Source of the DNA: Flavobacteriales bacterium
GTDB taxonomy: Bacteria; Bacteroidota; Bacteroidia; Flavobacteriales; Schleiferiaceae
Length of the DNA: 64,000 nt
Reading direction: 5' to 3'
NCBI GenBank assembly: GCA_002707525.1
Contig: PAND01000022.1
Coordinates: forward strand, 102,437 to 166,436
Every line of letters starts with the position of its first letter. Within the stretch, counting starts at the first letter, position 1. The position numbers and the translations under genes were made by a program. Below are positions 44,576 to 53,216 of this stretch, in pieces. A model generated the notes under the pieces. That model searched no databases. It was not told the origin of the DNA and saw only the letters and a program-made list of their open reading frames with translations.

Positions 44576-46987
44576 ATGACATACCGTAGTTTATCTTGGA
44601 TATTCACATTATTTACAGCGATTTTAGTCAGCTGTTCCACTGCCCCTGTATCTAATCCGTCAACGCTGTTTATACCAATGAATAGTGCGATAATCCTAAG
44701 AATCAATCAGTCTAGTGAATGGTCGCAATTTGCCGATTCTACCAAAATTCCGGCAGCACAGGCCATACCGATTCAAAAACTTCAAAGTATCAAAAATGGC
44801 ATCTGGACAGGTGCTTTATGTAATTCCGGTGCGGGAAAAATGGATTGGATATGGACAACCACTCTTCAAGATAGCAGCTCAATCAAAAGGTTGGAAGAAG
44901 ATGTAACACTGACATTAGATTCTAATTATTTCGCATTATATCATGAAAATGCTTTTGCCATAAGTTCGAGTAAAATACTCATTCAAAATGCATTGAATCA
45001 ATCCAATAGCGGATTCAATATTGTCAATAACAAGGCCTTCAATAAGCTATGGGTCAACGCCAATTCTTCGGATGCTCTTAATCTATTTTTTCAACATGAA
45101 GAACTCAGCGCTGTAGGAAGCTGGTATATGGATGAAGACTGGAGCTGGATGGAAAATTTAGCCGTTTGGTCAGAGGTAGACATAGATTTTGGTCAAGGCC
45201 GAGTCTTAATGACATCTGTGAGTATAAATCCAGATTCCGCACAGGTATTCTTAAGCACATTCAATGAATCTTCCTCAAATATGGAAGTGAGTGATGTTAT
45301 TGCTGCATCTGCATCACATGCTGTAAAAATGAATGTTGGTAACACCGCTGAATGGATTCGTAGCTTTAATGTCTACAGAGGTAAGGAACAACGTTTAAAA
45401 CAAGCACTGTCCGTTTTAGGACCTTTGAATATGGACCCTATGACTGCATCAACTTGGTTTGAAGGTAGTTTCGTACATATCGGGTACGGTAAAGAAAAAG
45501 TAATTGCAGCTAAACTGAATGAAGAGCAAGAACTAGGAGACGTATTGAAAAAGGCAAGTGGACAAAGCAAACTATTTCAAGGTCATTTGGTTGGAACGCT
45601 GGAAAAACAAAACAAGTTTCTATTCAGTGCGCTTTTTGGGTGGTGGTATAAAAACTTGGAAAACCCATCATGGATGATTTACAAAGATTGGCTCCTTGTT
45701 TCAACATCTCAAGAAACTTTAGAAGTCTATTCAAATGAATTAGCAGCGAAGGCCACTTGGAGCAGCGTCAAATCTTTAGAAGCTTTAGCCAAAGGAATAG
45801 ATAAAAAAGGACATTTTGCATTAGCGTTGAAAGCCACATCCGAATCCGCTCATCGCTATCTGAATTTGCCCATTCAGGAGCACTCTAACGAATATGTAAT
45901 TCACGGGAATTTAGCAGTTAAAAATGCACTCACCTTTGGAAATGCGCGTATGTATGAAGTGGAAAAAAGTGCGGTCGAAACCAGCACCTACCTTTGGTCT
46001 ACCGCGCTTGAATCTACTATTAAATCGGGACCGTGGCTCGTAAAAAATCATAGAACGGGTAAGAATGACATCTTTGTTCAGGACGATCAACATGTACTTT
46101 ATTGGGTCAGCTCTGACGGGACTATACAGTGGAAAAAGTCTTTAAACGAATCCATTGTTGGAGAAGTACATCAAGTTGATTTGTTTAAAAATCAGAAATA
46201 CCAATTGCTTTTCACCACCGGAATGCAGTTGTATTGTATAGATATTCTTGGAAGAGATGTTGAGAATTATCCAATAAAGCTTTTGGAAAACACGAGCATT
46301 GGACTCAGTGTACTGGACTATGATAAAAATAGAAACTACCGATTCCTGATACCCGCAGGTACTAAGCTCTATAATTATTCCAGCGAAGGCAAGCTGATAC
46401 AAGGTTGGAAAACAGATGCGGCGTCAGGTGCACAGTTGATTCAAAAACCCTTCTTGTTTCAGAAAAATGGCAAAGACTTCATAGTGACTTCTACATCACA
46501 AAAACCGCTCATTTTAAACAGAAGAGGGGAAATTCGCATAAATACAGAAATTGGAACAGCATCAATGAATCCATGGACCATTAAAAATGGTGATATTCCT
46601 TTCTTAGAGAGAATTGGCGGTGAAGGAGAAATACAACATCAAAATTGGAGCGGAACATCCACTGCTACTGCCCATGATTTAGGAGAACTAAAAGGTGTGT
46701 GTTTTGAGAATTATGGCAAAGTAGTATGGAATAATAATGCAGTAGAGGTACGCAACGAAGAAGGGACACAGCATTTTACCGCAGATGGAATTGAACACGT
46801 GCGCTGTTATCCAGGTGGCACTGGCCTTATCCTAACAAAAGAGACTGTTCAAGCGGTAAATCTTAAGAATGGGGATTATTACGGTTCTTTCACCGGAACC
46901 AACGCTGCAGCTGGCAGGCTGAGTCAAACAGGAATGCCAGTTGTAATCCTTAGACAAGGCAATAGCATCATCTGCTATGAACTTTAA
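44576..46987 (+). CDS. Large hypothetical lipoprotein (DUF3352-like N-terminus, propeller-like C-terminus)
   Basis: An 803-residue lipoprotein (lipobox LVSC, cysteine at 20). The first 450 residues recall DUF3352-type proteins (STLFIPMNSAIILRINQS, AYCHENAFAISSSK-like strands). The last 350 look like a degenerate beta-propeller, with repeats such as KNDIFVQDDQHVLYWVSSDG and YQLLFTTGMQLYCIDILGRD. The family seems restricted to Bacteroidota, often beside rnhB; the function is unknown. It has its own perfect -7 box. The stop abuts the stop of the convergent cupin gene with no spacer. Confidence 0.7.
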   Translation: MTYRSLSWIFTLFTAILVSCSTAPVSNPSTLFIPMNSAIILRINQSSEWSQFADSTKIPAAQAIPIQKLQSIKNGIWTGALCNSGAGKMDWIWTTTLQDSSSIKRLEEDVTLTLDSNYFALYHENAFAISSSKILIQNALNQSNSGFNIVNNKAFNKLWVNANSSDALNLFFQHEELSAVGSWYMDEDWSWMENLAVWSEVDIDFGQGRVLMTSVSINPDSAQVFLSTFNESSSNMEVSDVIAASASHAVKMNVGNTAEWIRSFNVYRGKEQRLKQALSVLGPLNMDPMTASTWFEGSFVHIGYGKEKVIAAKLNEEQELGDVLKKASGQSKLFQGHLVGTLEKQNKFLFSALFGWWYKNLENPSWMIYKDWLLVSTSQETLEVYSNELAAKATWSSVKSLEALAKGIDKKGHFALALKATSESAHRYLNLPIQEHSNEYVIHGNLAVKNALTFGNARMYEVEKSAVETSTYLWSTALESTIKSGPWLVKNHRTGKNDIFVQDDQHVLYWVSSDGTIQWKKSLNESIVGEVHQVDLFKNQKYQLLFTTGMQLYCIDILGRDVENYPIKLLENTSIGLSVLDYDKNRNYRFLIPAGTKLYNYSSEGKLIQGWKTDAASGAQLIQKPFLFQKNGKDFIVTSTSQKPLILNRRGEIRINTEIGTASMNPWTIKNGDIPFLERIGGEGEIQHQNWSGTSTATAHDLGELKGVCFENYGKVVWNNNAVEVRNEEGTQHFTADGIEHVRCYPGGTGLILTKETVQAVNLKNGDYYGSFTGTNAAAGRLSQTGMPVVILRQGNSIICYEL

Positions 46988-47350
46988 TTATTTTGGCTCA
47001 ACAATCAAAAATACCGCAGTATCTGCTCCAATATTGAGTACCTCATGCCAAGCAATACTTTCATTATAAAAAGTATATCCTAAGGGAATTTCTACCTCTC
47101 TAATACCATTTTCATCCTTGATTTGAAAGGTACCTCCCTTGAGTGTATAGCCTACATGTTCATTATGAAAATGTTTTTCATGACCTACACCAGGCGGAAA
47201 GGTGCATCTAAGCGCGCGCACGCTCTCATTATCCACCAAAACCTCACAAACTTTTTGCCCCTTCCATCCCGCTTCTAATGGATCTGGGAGCTTCTGTTGA
47301 GCAAAACTCTTTAATGGGGTTAACAGCAAGCCTAAGATGAAAAATCGCAT
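46988..47350 (-). CDS. Secreted small cupin-domain protein
   Basis: A 120-residue protein with a signal peptide (ending KSFAQ) and one cupin fold. Metal-site residues are in FPPGVGHEKHFHNEHVGY (three to four histidines) and the C-terminal AWHEVLNIG. A periplasmic metal-dependent enzyme or binding protein is inferred. Its ATG overlaps the der stop by 1 nt (TAATG), making it the third gene of era-der-cupin. Confidence 0.82.
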   Translation of the reverse strand: MRFFILGLLLTPLKSFAQQKLPDPLEAGWKGQKVCEVLVDNESVRALRCTFPPGVGHEKHFHNEHVGYTLKGGTFQIKDENGIREVEIPLGYTFYNESIAWHEVLNIGADTAVFLIVEPK

Positions 47351-48654
47351 TATTTCTTGCGGAAGAAAATTTCAATGGGTGCACCGTGGAAATCAAACGC
47401 CTGACGCATTCTATTTTCCAAATATCGCTTATATGGTTCCTTGATATACTGCGGCAGATTGGCGAAGAAGGCAAACTGGGGCGTTCTTGTAGGCAACTGC
47501 GTACAAAACTTAATCTTCACATATTTACCCTTCACTGCAGGCGGTGGATAATTTTGAATGATTTCTAACATAGTATCATTCAATTTTGACGTAGATACGC
47601 GCTGCTTTCTGCGGTTATAGACCTTAACACCTTCCTCAAAGGCTTTCAAAACACGTTGCTTGGTTAATGCACTCGTAAAGATTATTGGAAAATCCGTAAA
47701 GGGCTCTAATTTTTTTCTTATGTAGGCCTCTGCGTCGCGCATTGTATTGGTTTCCTTAACCGCTAAATCCCATTTATTAATTACTACGACTAGACCTTTT
47801 TTATTCTTTTCAACCAATGAGACGATTGATAAATCTTGAGACTCAAAACCACGCGTAGCGTCCACCACCATCATACAAACATCTGCATGTTCTATGGCGC
47901 GAATAGAGCGCATATTGGAATAAAACTCAAGGTTCTCATGTACCTTTCCTTTTTTACGAAGTCCAGCAGTATCAAGGAGCATAAAGTCAAATCCAAATTT
48001 ATTGAATCGGGTATTTACCGTATCTCTTGTAGTGCCTGCAATTTCTGTAACAATATTGCGCTCCTCATCAAAAAGTGCATTCACAATTGATGATTTCCCG
48101 GCATTAGGCCGACCAACTATGGCCATCTTAGGAAGATCCTCAAAATCGTCTACAGGATTTTCATCCATATGTTCTGTAAGCTCATCAAGAAGGTCTCCTG
48201 TCCCTCCTCCATTAACCGCAGAAATAGTATGATATCTTTCTATGCCTAAACCATAAAATTCAGTTGCTTCTAGCTCAAGCATGCTGTTGTCTACTTTATT
48301 GACAGCATACACCACTGGCTTCTCCGTTTTCCGCAGAAGGTCTGCAATTATTTTGTCAAATTCCGTTAAGCCCGCTTGAAGATCCAAAACAAAAAGGACC
48401 ACCGTAGCCTCATCTAGAGCCAATTCTACTTGTTGGCGAATCTCAGATTCAAATACATCCTCCGATCCCTCGATATAACCACCTGTATCTATTACAGAAA
48501 ACTCCTTTCCGTTCCAATCACTTTTACCATAATGACGATCACGGGTAACACCAGCAACGGCATCCACAATTGCATCTCTACGTTGAATAAGCCTATTAAA
48601 TAACGTACTCTTGCCCACGTTTGGGCGACCAACTATAGCAACAATATTGCTCAT
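47350..48654 (-). CDS. der: Ribosome biogenesis GTPase Der (EngA)
   Basis: A 434-residue protein with the tandem GTPase domains unique to Der: G1 motifs IVGRPNVGKSTLFN at the N-terminus and IVGRPNAGKSSIVN at about 180, with G4 motifs NKVD and NKWD. A C-terminal KH-like domain follows (LPTRTPQFAFFANLP). It is needed for 50S subunit assembly. It follows era by 2 nt. Confidence 0.97.
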   Translation of the reverse strand: MSNIVAIVGRPNVGKSTLFNRLIQRRDAIVDAVAGVTRDRHYGKSDWNGKEFSVIDTGGYIEGSEDVFESEIRQQVELALDEATVVLFVLDLQAGLTEFDKIIADLLRKTEKPVVYAVNKVDNSMLELEATEFYGLGIERYHTISAVNGGGTGDLLDELTEHMDENPVDDFEDLPKMAIVGRPNAGKSSIVNALFDEERNIVTEIAGTTRDTVNTRFNKFGFDFMLLDTAGLRKKGKVHENLEFYSNMRSIRAIEHADVCMMVVDATRGFESQDLSIVSLVEKNKKGLVVVINKWDLAVKETNTMRDAEAYIRKKLEPFTDFPIIFTSALTKQRVLKAFEEGVKVYNRRKQRVSTSKLNDTMLEIIQNYPPPAVKGKYVKIKFCTQLPTRTPQFAFFANLPQYIKEPYKRYLENRMRQAFDFHGAPIEIFFRKK

Positions 48655-48656
48655 AC

Positions 48657-49538
48657 CTACTTTTTATAACCGAATCGCTTTAGCTGTGCATCACTATCGC
48701 GCCAGTTTTTCTTAACTTTTACAAAGGTCTCTAGATGTACCTTCTTAGCAAAGAATTTCTCTAGTTGTTTTCTTGCACCTACCCCTACTCTTTTAAGCAT
48801 GGAGCCTCTGTGACCTATGATTATTCCTTTCTGTGATTCTCTAGCAACATAAATAATCGCGCGTATCCTAATGATATCGTCAGCTTCCTTAAATTCTTCT
48901 ACATCTACCTCTACTGAATAAGGAATTTCCTTCTTGTAGTTCATGAGAATTTGCTCGCGAACTATTTCACTTACAAAGAATCGCTCTGTTTTATCTGTTA
49001 AAACGTCCTTATCAAAATAAGGAGGGCTCTCAGGCATCAATCCAACTAATCGCTCAAGTAAATAAGGCGTATTAGCTTCCTTTAATGCAGAGATGGGAAT
49101 GATTTCTGCGTTAGGCAATTCTTCCTTCCAATACGCTACTTCGTTTTCAAGTAACTCTTGGTTTGTTGTATCAATCTTATTAATAATAAGTAGCACCGGA
49201 AAGTTTGTATTTAAAAGCTTTTCAAAGAAACCTTGATCTTTCAAAGCCCTGTCTCCAGGCTCTACCAAATAAAGAAACACATCCGCGTCTTCAAAGGCGT
49301 CTGAAACGAACTTCATCATGTGCTCCTGCATCTTATATGCAGGCTGAATAACTCCTGGAGTATCAGAGAATACTATTTGATAATCGGGCTCATTCAATAT
49401 CCCAAAAATGCGATGCCGCGTAGTCTGCGCTTTTGGTGTAATTATGCTCAAACGCTCACCAACAAGAGCGTTCATTAACGTACTCTTCCCAACATTTGGA
49501 TTACCAATAATATTAACGAAACCGCTCCTGTGATTCAT
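48657..49538 (-). CDS. era: GTPase Era
   Basis: A 293-residue GTPase with G1 NIIGNPNVGKSTLMN, G3 DTPG and G4 NKID, followed by a C-terminal KH domain with ESQKGIIIGHRGSMLKRVG. Era binds the 3' end of 16S rRNA during 30S maturation. It heads the era-der-cupin operon. A CATATTTG box begins 12 nt upstream of the ATG, matching the leaderless spacing seen at several other operon heads here. Confidence 0.97.
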   Translation of the reverse strand: MNHRSGFVNIIGNPNVGKSTLMNALVGERLSIITPKAQTTRHRIFGILNEPDYQIVFSDTPGVIQPAYKMQEHMMKFVSDAFEDADVFLYLVEPGDRALKDQGFFEKLLNTNFPVLLIINKIDTTNQELLENEVAYWKEELPNAEIIPISALKEANTPYLLERLVGLMPESPPYFDKDVLTDKTERFFVSEIVREQILMNYKKEIPYSVEVDVEEFKEADDIIRIRAIIYVARESQKGIIIGHRGSMLKRVGVGARKQLEKFFAKKVHLETFVKVKKNWRDSDAQLKRFGYKK

Positions 49539-49542
49539 GCGG

Positions 49543-49550
49543 CAAATATG
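49543..49550 (-). promoter_or_regulatory. -7-like box for era-der (leaderless spacing)
   Basis: The minus strand reads CATATTTG, one mismatch from TAnnTTTG, beginning 12 nt before the era ATG. It lies between era and the end of the glucan operon. Confidence 0.48.
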
Positions 49551-49578
49551 AGGCGAATATTCTTTATAACCTTGTTGG

Positions 49579-50919
49579 TTAATTTGCCCAAAATTGGTCT
49601 TTCACTGGCACTTGCTTATTTCTACCAAGAGATAATGCATTGTGTCTAAATGATGCCATAAGATACCATGCGGTGGAGGAAACGCAAGGTTCTGTATTCG
49701 CTGTAGCCCATAAGTTTCCGGCGCCGTAAGTAGTCCCTTGATTGGCCGTATACGGCAAACCTTCTCCAACAGGTCCAGTGAGCCATCCTTTTCTCATTTC
49801 ACCCAGTACTGCTTGAGCCTCTGTCCGATCGCAAGCAACCCAGTGCATGACACTTACTTGTCCTGTACCTTCAAACCATAAAACATCGCGATCTTCGTCA
49901 AAACAATAACCGTCAATTTGATCGCCTGTTTCTGTGCTAGTTACAGTTACTTCATATCTAGATACAGAACTTCGCGCTGCATCATTAAAATTGGGGAATG
50001 CACAGTAGCCCCATGTGTTACAATCCAAGGCAAACTTATAAGGAGGATTAGCGGGCCATGCCACGAAATTACCGTCCACTTCATCCCATTTTTCATCTTC
50101 TAAATGTTTCAAAATGCTCTGATGTATGGCCGTATATCCTTCAAGTGCTACGAATGCATCAATATTACCTTCAGTAATTTTATGTATGGTGTCACCGTTG
50201 GGCTCAAAACCACCCCATAGACCGTTATCTACGCTATCATTTAATCCCATGAGCCAAAACTCTAACGATGCGATTAAAGCCGTGTACTTATCCGATTGAG
50301 GATAGTTTTTCAAAGCAATCAATAACCAAGCGTTATCTCCCACCCACCTCCTTCCAGAGGGAATACCCAATGGTGATCTAAATTGAAAGAATCCGCCTTG
50401 ACCAGTTTCTAATTCTGTTAAACGGATGGATTCAAAGTAGTCAAAGATGCGCTCTGCGCATTGCATTTCATCCGCCAATATAAAGGCAATGGCTGCTAAT
50501 GCTTGGTCGTAAGTACTTACTAAGTTCCCATAAGGAATGGTGGGCAAAAGCCCTTGGGCATTCTGTAAGTCCTTTAAAAAAGCTATTGCAAGACTGTCTT
50601 CCCTGCTAGCAATTTTAGTGGCCCAATACGTAGTATTGAGCGTTGTGGCATCTTCAATCTGTGAAATTAATGTGTATTGAAAAGCAGCATCTACAGGATA
50701 AAGGGAATCACTTTTTAACAAAGATGTCTCTTCAGCTTTACCGTCAATTGATGTATACGAATGAAACTGACCGTTTAAGTACATTTCTGCACTCGGCAAA
50801 GGTTGACCAGACGTTCTACTAATAACATAAACGCTCCGGTTCTTTGCCTGCTCAGCTTGCTTTCTGCAGGAGCTTAGAACAATAAGAGCTGCTAAAAGAC
50901 TAAAACTTAAGTTTTTCAT
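49579..50919 (-). CDS. Lipoprotein with alpha/alpha-barrel (six-hairpin-like) domain, unassigned
   Basis: A 446-residue lipoprotein (lipobox LSSC, cysteine at 18). Residues about 25-65 form a short beta module (VYVISRTSGQPLPSAEMYLN). The rest has the alternating helix pattern and aromatic/acidic loops of six-hairpin glycosidases and lyases: GGFFQFRSPLGIPSGRRWVG, DNAWLLIALKNY, GLWGGFEPNGDTIHKITEGN and ENGN-like acidic patches near DVLWFEGTGQ. I cannot name a CAZy family. ATG at 50919 starts the signal peptide, overlapping the GH17 gene by 20 nt. Last gene of the glucan operon, so a glycan-processing role is inferred. Confidence 0.7.
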   Translation of the reverse strand: MKNLSFSLLAALIVLSSCRKQAEQAKNRSVYVISRTSGQPLPSAEMYLNGQFHSYTSIDGKAEETSLLKSDSLYPVDAAFQYTLISQIEDATTLNTTYWATKIASREDSLAIAFLKDLQNAQGLLPTIPYGNLVSTYDQALAAIAFILADEMQCAERIFDYFESIRLTELETGQGGFFQFRSPLGIPSGRRWVGDNAWLLIALKNYPQSDKYTALIASLEFWLMGLNDSVDNGLWGGFEPNGDTIHKITEGNIDAFVALEGYTAIHQSILKHLEDEKWDEVDGNFVAWPANPPYKFALDCNTWGYCAFPNFNDAARSSVSRYEVTVTSTETGDQIDGYCFDEDRDVLWFEGTGQVSVMHWVACDRTEAQAVLGEMRKGWLTGPVGEGLPYTANQGTTYGAGNLWATANTEPCVSSTAWYLMASFRHNALSLGRNKQVPVKDQFWAN

Positions 50920-51784
50920 TTTTATCCCATAATCCCCATGATGCACCAACATCTCCTTCTTTTTCAATTTTCCAACTTTCATCAAATGATGAAAAATAGA
51001 ACATTTCAATGTCACTTTCGTTGGACCAGCTCACCGCATTTATAAAATACTTGAGATAGTTGTCAAAAGACGGTTTTGCGCCACCCAAACTTTGTCCGCT
51101 TGATGGCCAACCTGTTTCTGTTATAATGACTCTCTTGCCATTTCCCGCAGCCATAGCCTCTTGATACATGTGCTTCATGTACATTAAAGAATATTCTAAT
51201 GAGCAACCTTCCCAATAAGGGTAGCAATTTGCTAAAATAACATCACAAGTATCTGAGATTTCAGGATGTGCAGTGAATTCGTAATAGGCATCTACATAAC
51301 CAACTGGCACTCCATTAACTTCATTCTTAACGCGCTTAATGTAGTGCAGTAATTCAGCTGCATTTAAGTCTTCACGATATAACACCTCGTTTCCTACTGC
51401 AGCTACATCAACAGCACCTTCTTTACATAGCGCAATCAGAGCTTCTATTTCCTCATCATTTTTTTCTACATCACTGCTCAACCAGGCACCAACCAGAGTT
51501 TTTATCCCCAAATCATGCGCAATGCGCGCTATTATCTCATTTCCCTCAGTGCATGAAAACGTTCTTATCCATTTTACATGCGGCTTTAAAATTTCGAGTT
51601 TACGACGTATTTGAGCATCTGTTAATTGATCTCCTGGGGCTTGCCCTTCATCGTATGCGCTGAAACATATTCCATGAATTCCAGCATCTAATAATTTGCG
51701 AGCCATTTCTTTTAGCTCATTGGTGGTCATGCTCAGGGAGGCACCCCCAGCAAGTGACATGAATTTTTCTTTTCTGTAAGACAT
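50900..51784 (-). CDS. GH17 beta-1,3-glucan-active enzyme without signal peptide
   Basis: A 294-residue TIM barrel of glycoside hydrolase family 17. The acid/base is E133 (AAVGNEVLYR) and the nucleophile E223 (VIITETGWPSSGQ). GH17 enzymes hydrolyse or transglycosylate beta-1,3-glucans. No signal peptide or lipobox is present, so it should act in the cytoplasm on imported oligosaccharides, in contrast to its lipoprotein relative at 55.7-57.0 kb. It lies 16 nt after the symporter gene. Confidence 0.9.
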   Translation of the reverse strand: MSYRKEKFMSLAGGASLSMTTNELKEMARKLLDAGIHGICFSAYDEGQAPGDQLTDAQIRRKLEILKPHVKWIRTFSCTEGNEIIARIAHDLGIKTLVGAWLSSDVEKNDEEIEALIALCKEGAVDVAAVGNEVLYREDLNAAELLHYIKRVKNEVNGVPVGYVDAYYEFTAHPEISDTCDVILANCYPYWEGCSLEYSLMYMKHMYQEAMAAGNGKRVIITETGWPSSGQSLGGAKPSFDNYLKYFINAVSWSNESDIEMFYFSSFDESWKIEKEGDVGASWGLWDKNEKLKF

Positions 51785-51800
51785 TATTATCGTTTGGTTT

Positions 51801-53216
51801 TTATAGTGAGACCTGTGTCTCCTTTCTCTTGTCTAATTTCAATCGAACCTCCCTAGCGTAATTTTCATCAACCTTATAGTTCCACATCACAGCTATGGCA
51901 ATAAGTGTGCATAAAATGGGTAACCCAGAGAATACCAAACGAAGACTATACACTGCGCCTTCCGGCTGTGCTTCAGCACCGCTTTGGTAATTCACTAAAG
52001 TCAAAATTAATCCACTCAATGCTCCGGCAAATGCAAATCCTAGCTTTACCATCCACCAATAGATTGCCCCAAACACACCCTCTCGGCGCTTACCTGTATT
52101 GAGCTCATCTATGTCTAAAACATCCGAAGTCATTGACATCATAATCGTGAATAAACCACCTATTCCAAAGGAGTGGAACGGAAGTGCAAATAAAAACATA
52201 TAAGGCTTACCAGGAATCATCAAAAACCATAAAAGTGTATATCCTAAAATAGATATTGCTTGAGACAGAATAAATGCCCGTTTCTTACCCATTGTTTTTG
52301 CCATCTTGGCAACAATAGGGATGACGATAAAGGTAGTAACCAATGCACCCACTGAGCCAAACAAAGTGGGCCATACCCCGGGGGCTGCCCCGTCAAATAA
52401 GTGCGAACGAATAACGAAATACGTAAAACTAGCAACCGTATTAAACCCATTAAATATCAAAAAAGTCGCAATACAAAGCTTTCTAAAAGGCGGAGACGAA
52501 AACGCTTCCACAAAGTTCTTTGCAATTTTCTTTAAGCTGCCAAAAATGCCCGAGAAGTTTAATGACTCATAGTCTTTTCTTCCAATTGTACTTTCTCCCC
52601 TAATAAATACGGCAGGCGCAATGGCACATAGGGTGAATACTACCGCTACCCAAACAGATAAAGACCGAGTTGCTTCGTCCGCTGTTGCAAACCACTCCGG
52701 ATCGTACATGATCACCCAAAACCATGGTGCAATTACCCATGCCCATTGGCCAATCCATTGTGAAATAGCCATGACACTTGTTCGTTCATGGTAGTCTTCG
52801 CTCATTTCATAGCCCATACTCACATAAGGGACGCCAAAAATGGTAAGCCCCAAGTAAAAAACAAAAGACCAAATCATCACATGAGTAAAATTGTGAGCAA
52901 CACTGTCCTCTCGATACAATTGCCAGAGCATTGCAAAAGCGAATCCCATGAGAATCGCCCCCCAAAACACATATTGCCTACGGCGACCCCACTTAGAGCG
53001 CGTATTGTCCGAAATAAAACCCATTATTGGATCAAGTATGGAATCAAAGGCGCGAGGCGCAAAGAAAATAACCCCCCACATCCATCCTGGAAAGCCTAAG
53101 TCCTGAATAAGGACAACCATGAAGATACTCATTGCCGCGGGGAACATTTGGTTCGCAAGCATACCAATACCAAAAGCAATTTTTTGTCCCATGGGGACTT
53201 TAGAAGCAGTACTCAT
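51801..53216 (-). CDS. GPH-family sugar:cation symporter (MFS)
   Basis: A 471-residue protein with about 12 TM segments in the glycoside-pentoside-hexuronide family. Typical features are FFAPRAFDSILDPIMGFISDNTRSKWGRRRQY in the first loop region (MelB-like cation/sugar-site aspartates) and MMSMTSDVLDIDELNTGKRREG in the central one. It would import glucose or beta-glucan oligosaccharides across the inner membrane with a cation. ATG overlaps the GH30 stop by 1 nt (TAATG). Confidence 0.9.
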   Translation of the reverse strand: MSTASKVPMGQKIAFGIGMLANQMFPAAMSIFMVVLIQDLGFPGWMWGVIFFAPRAFDSILDPIMGFISDNTRSKWGRRRQYVFWGAILMGFAFAMLWQLYREDSVAHNFTHVMIWSFVFYLGLTIFGVPYVSMGYEMSEDYHERTSVMAISQWIGQWAWVIAPWFWVIMYDPEWFATADEATRSLSVWVAVVFTLCAIAPAVFIRGESTIGRKDYESLNFSGIFGSLKKIAKNFVEAFSSPPFRKLCIATFLIFNGFNTVASFTYFVIRSHLFDGAAPGVWPTLFGSVGALVTTFIVIPIVAKMAKTMGKKRAFILSQAISILGYTLLWFLMIPGKPYMFLFALPFHSFGIGGLFTIMMSMTSDVLDIDELNTGKRREGVFGAIYWWMVKLGFAFAGALSGLILTLVNYQSGAEAQPEGAVYSLRLVFSGLPILCTLIAIAVMWNYKVDENYAREVRLKLDKRKETQVSL

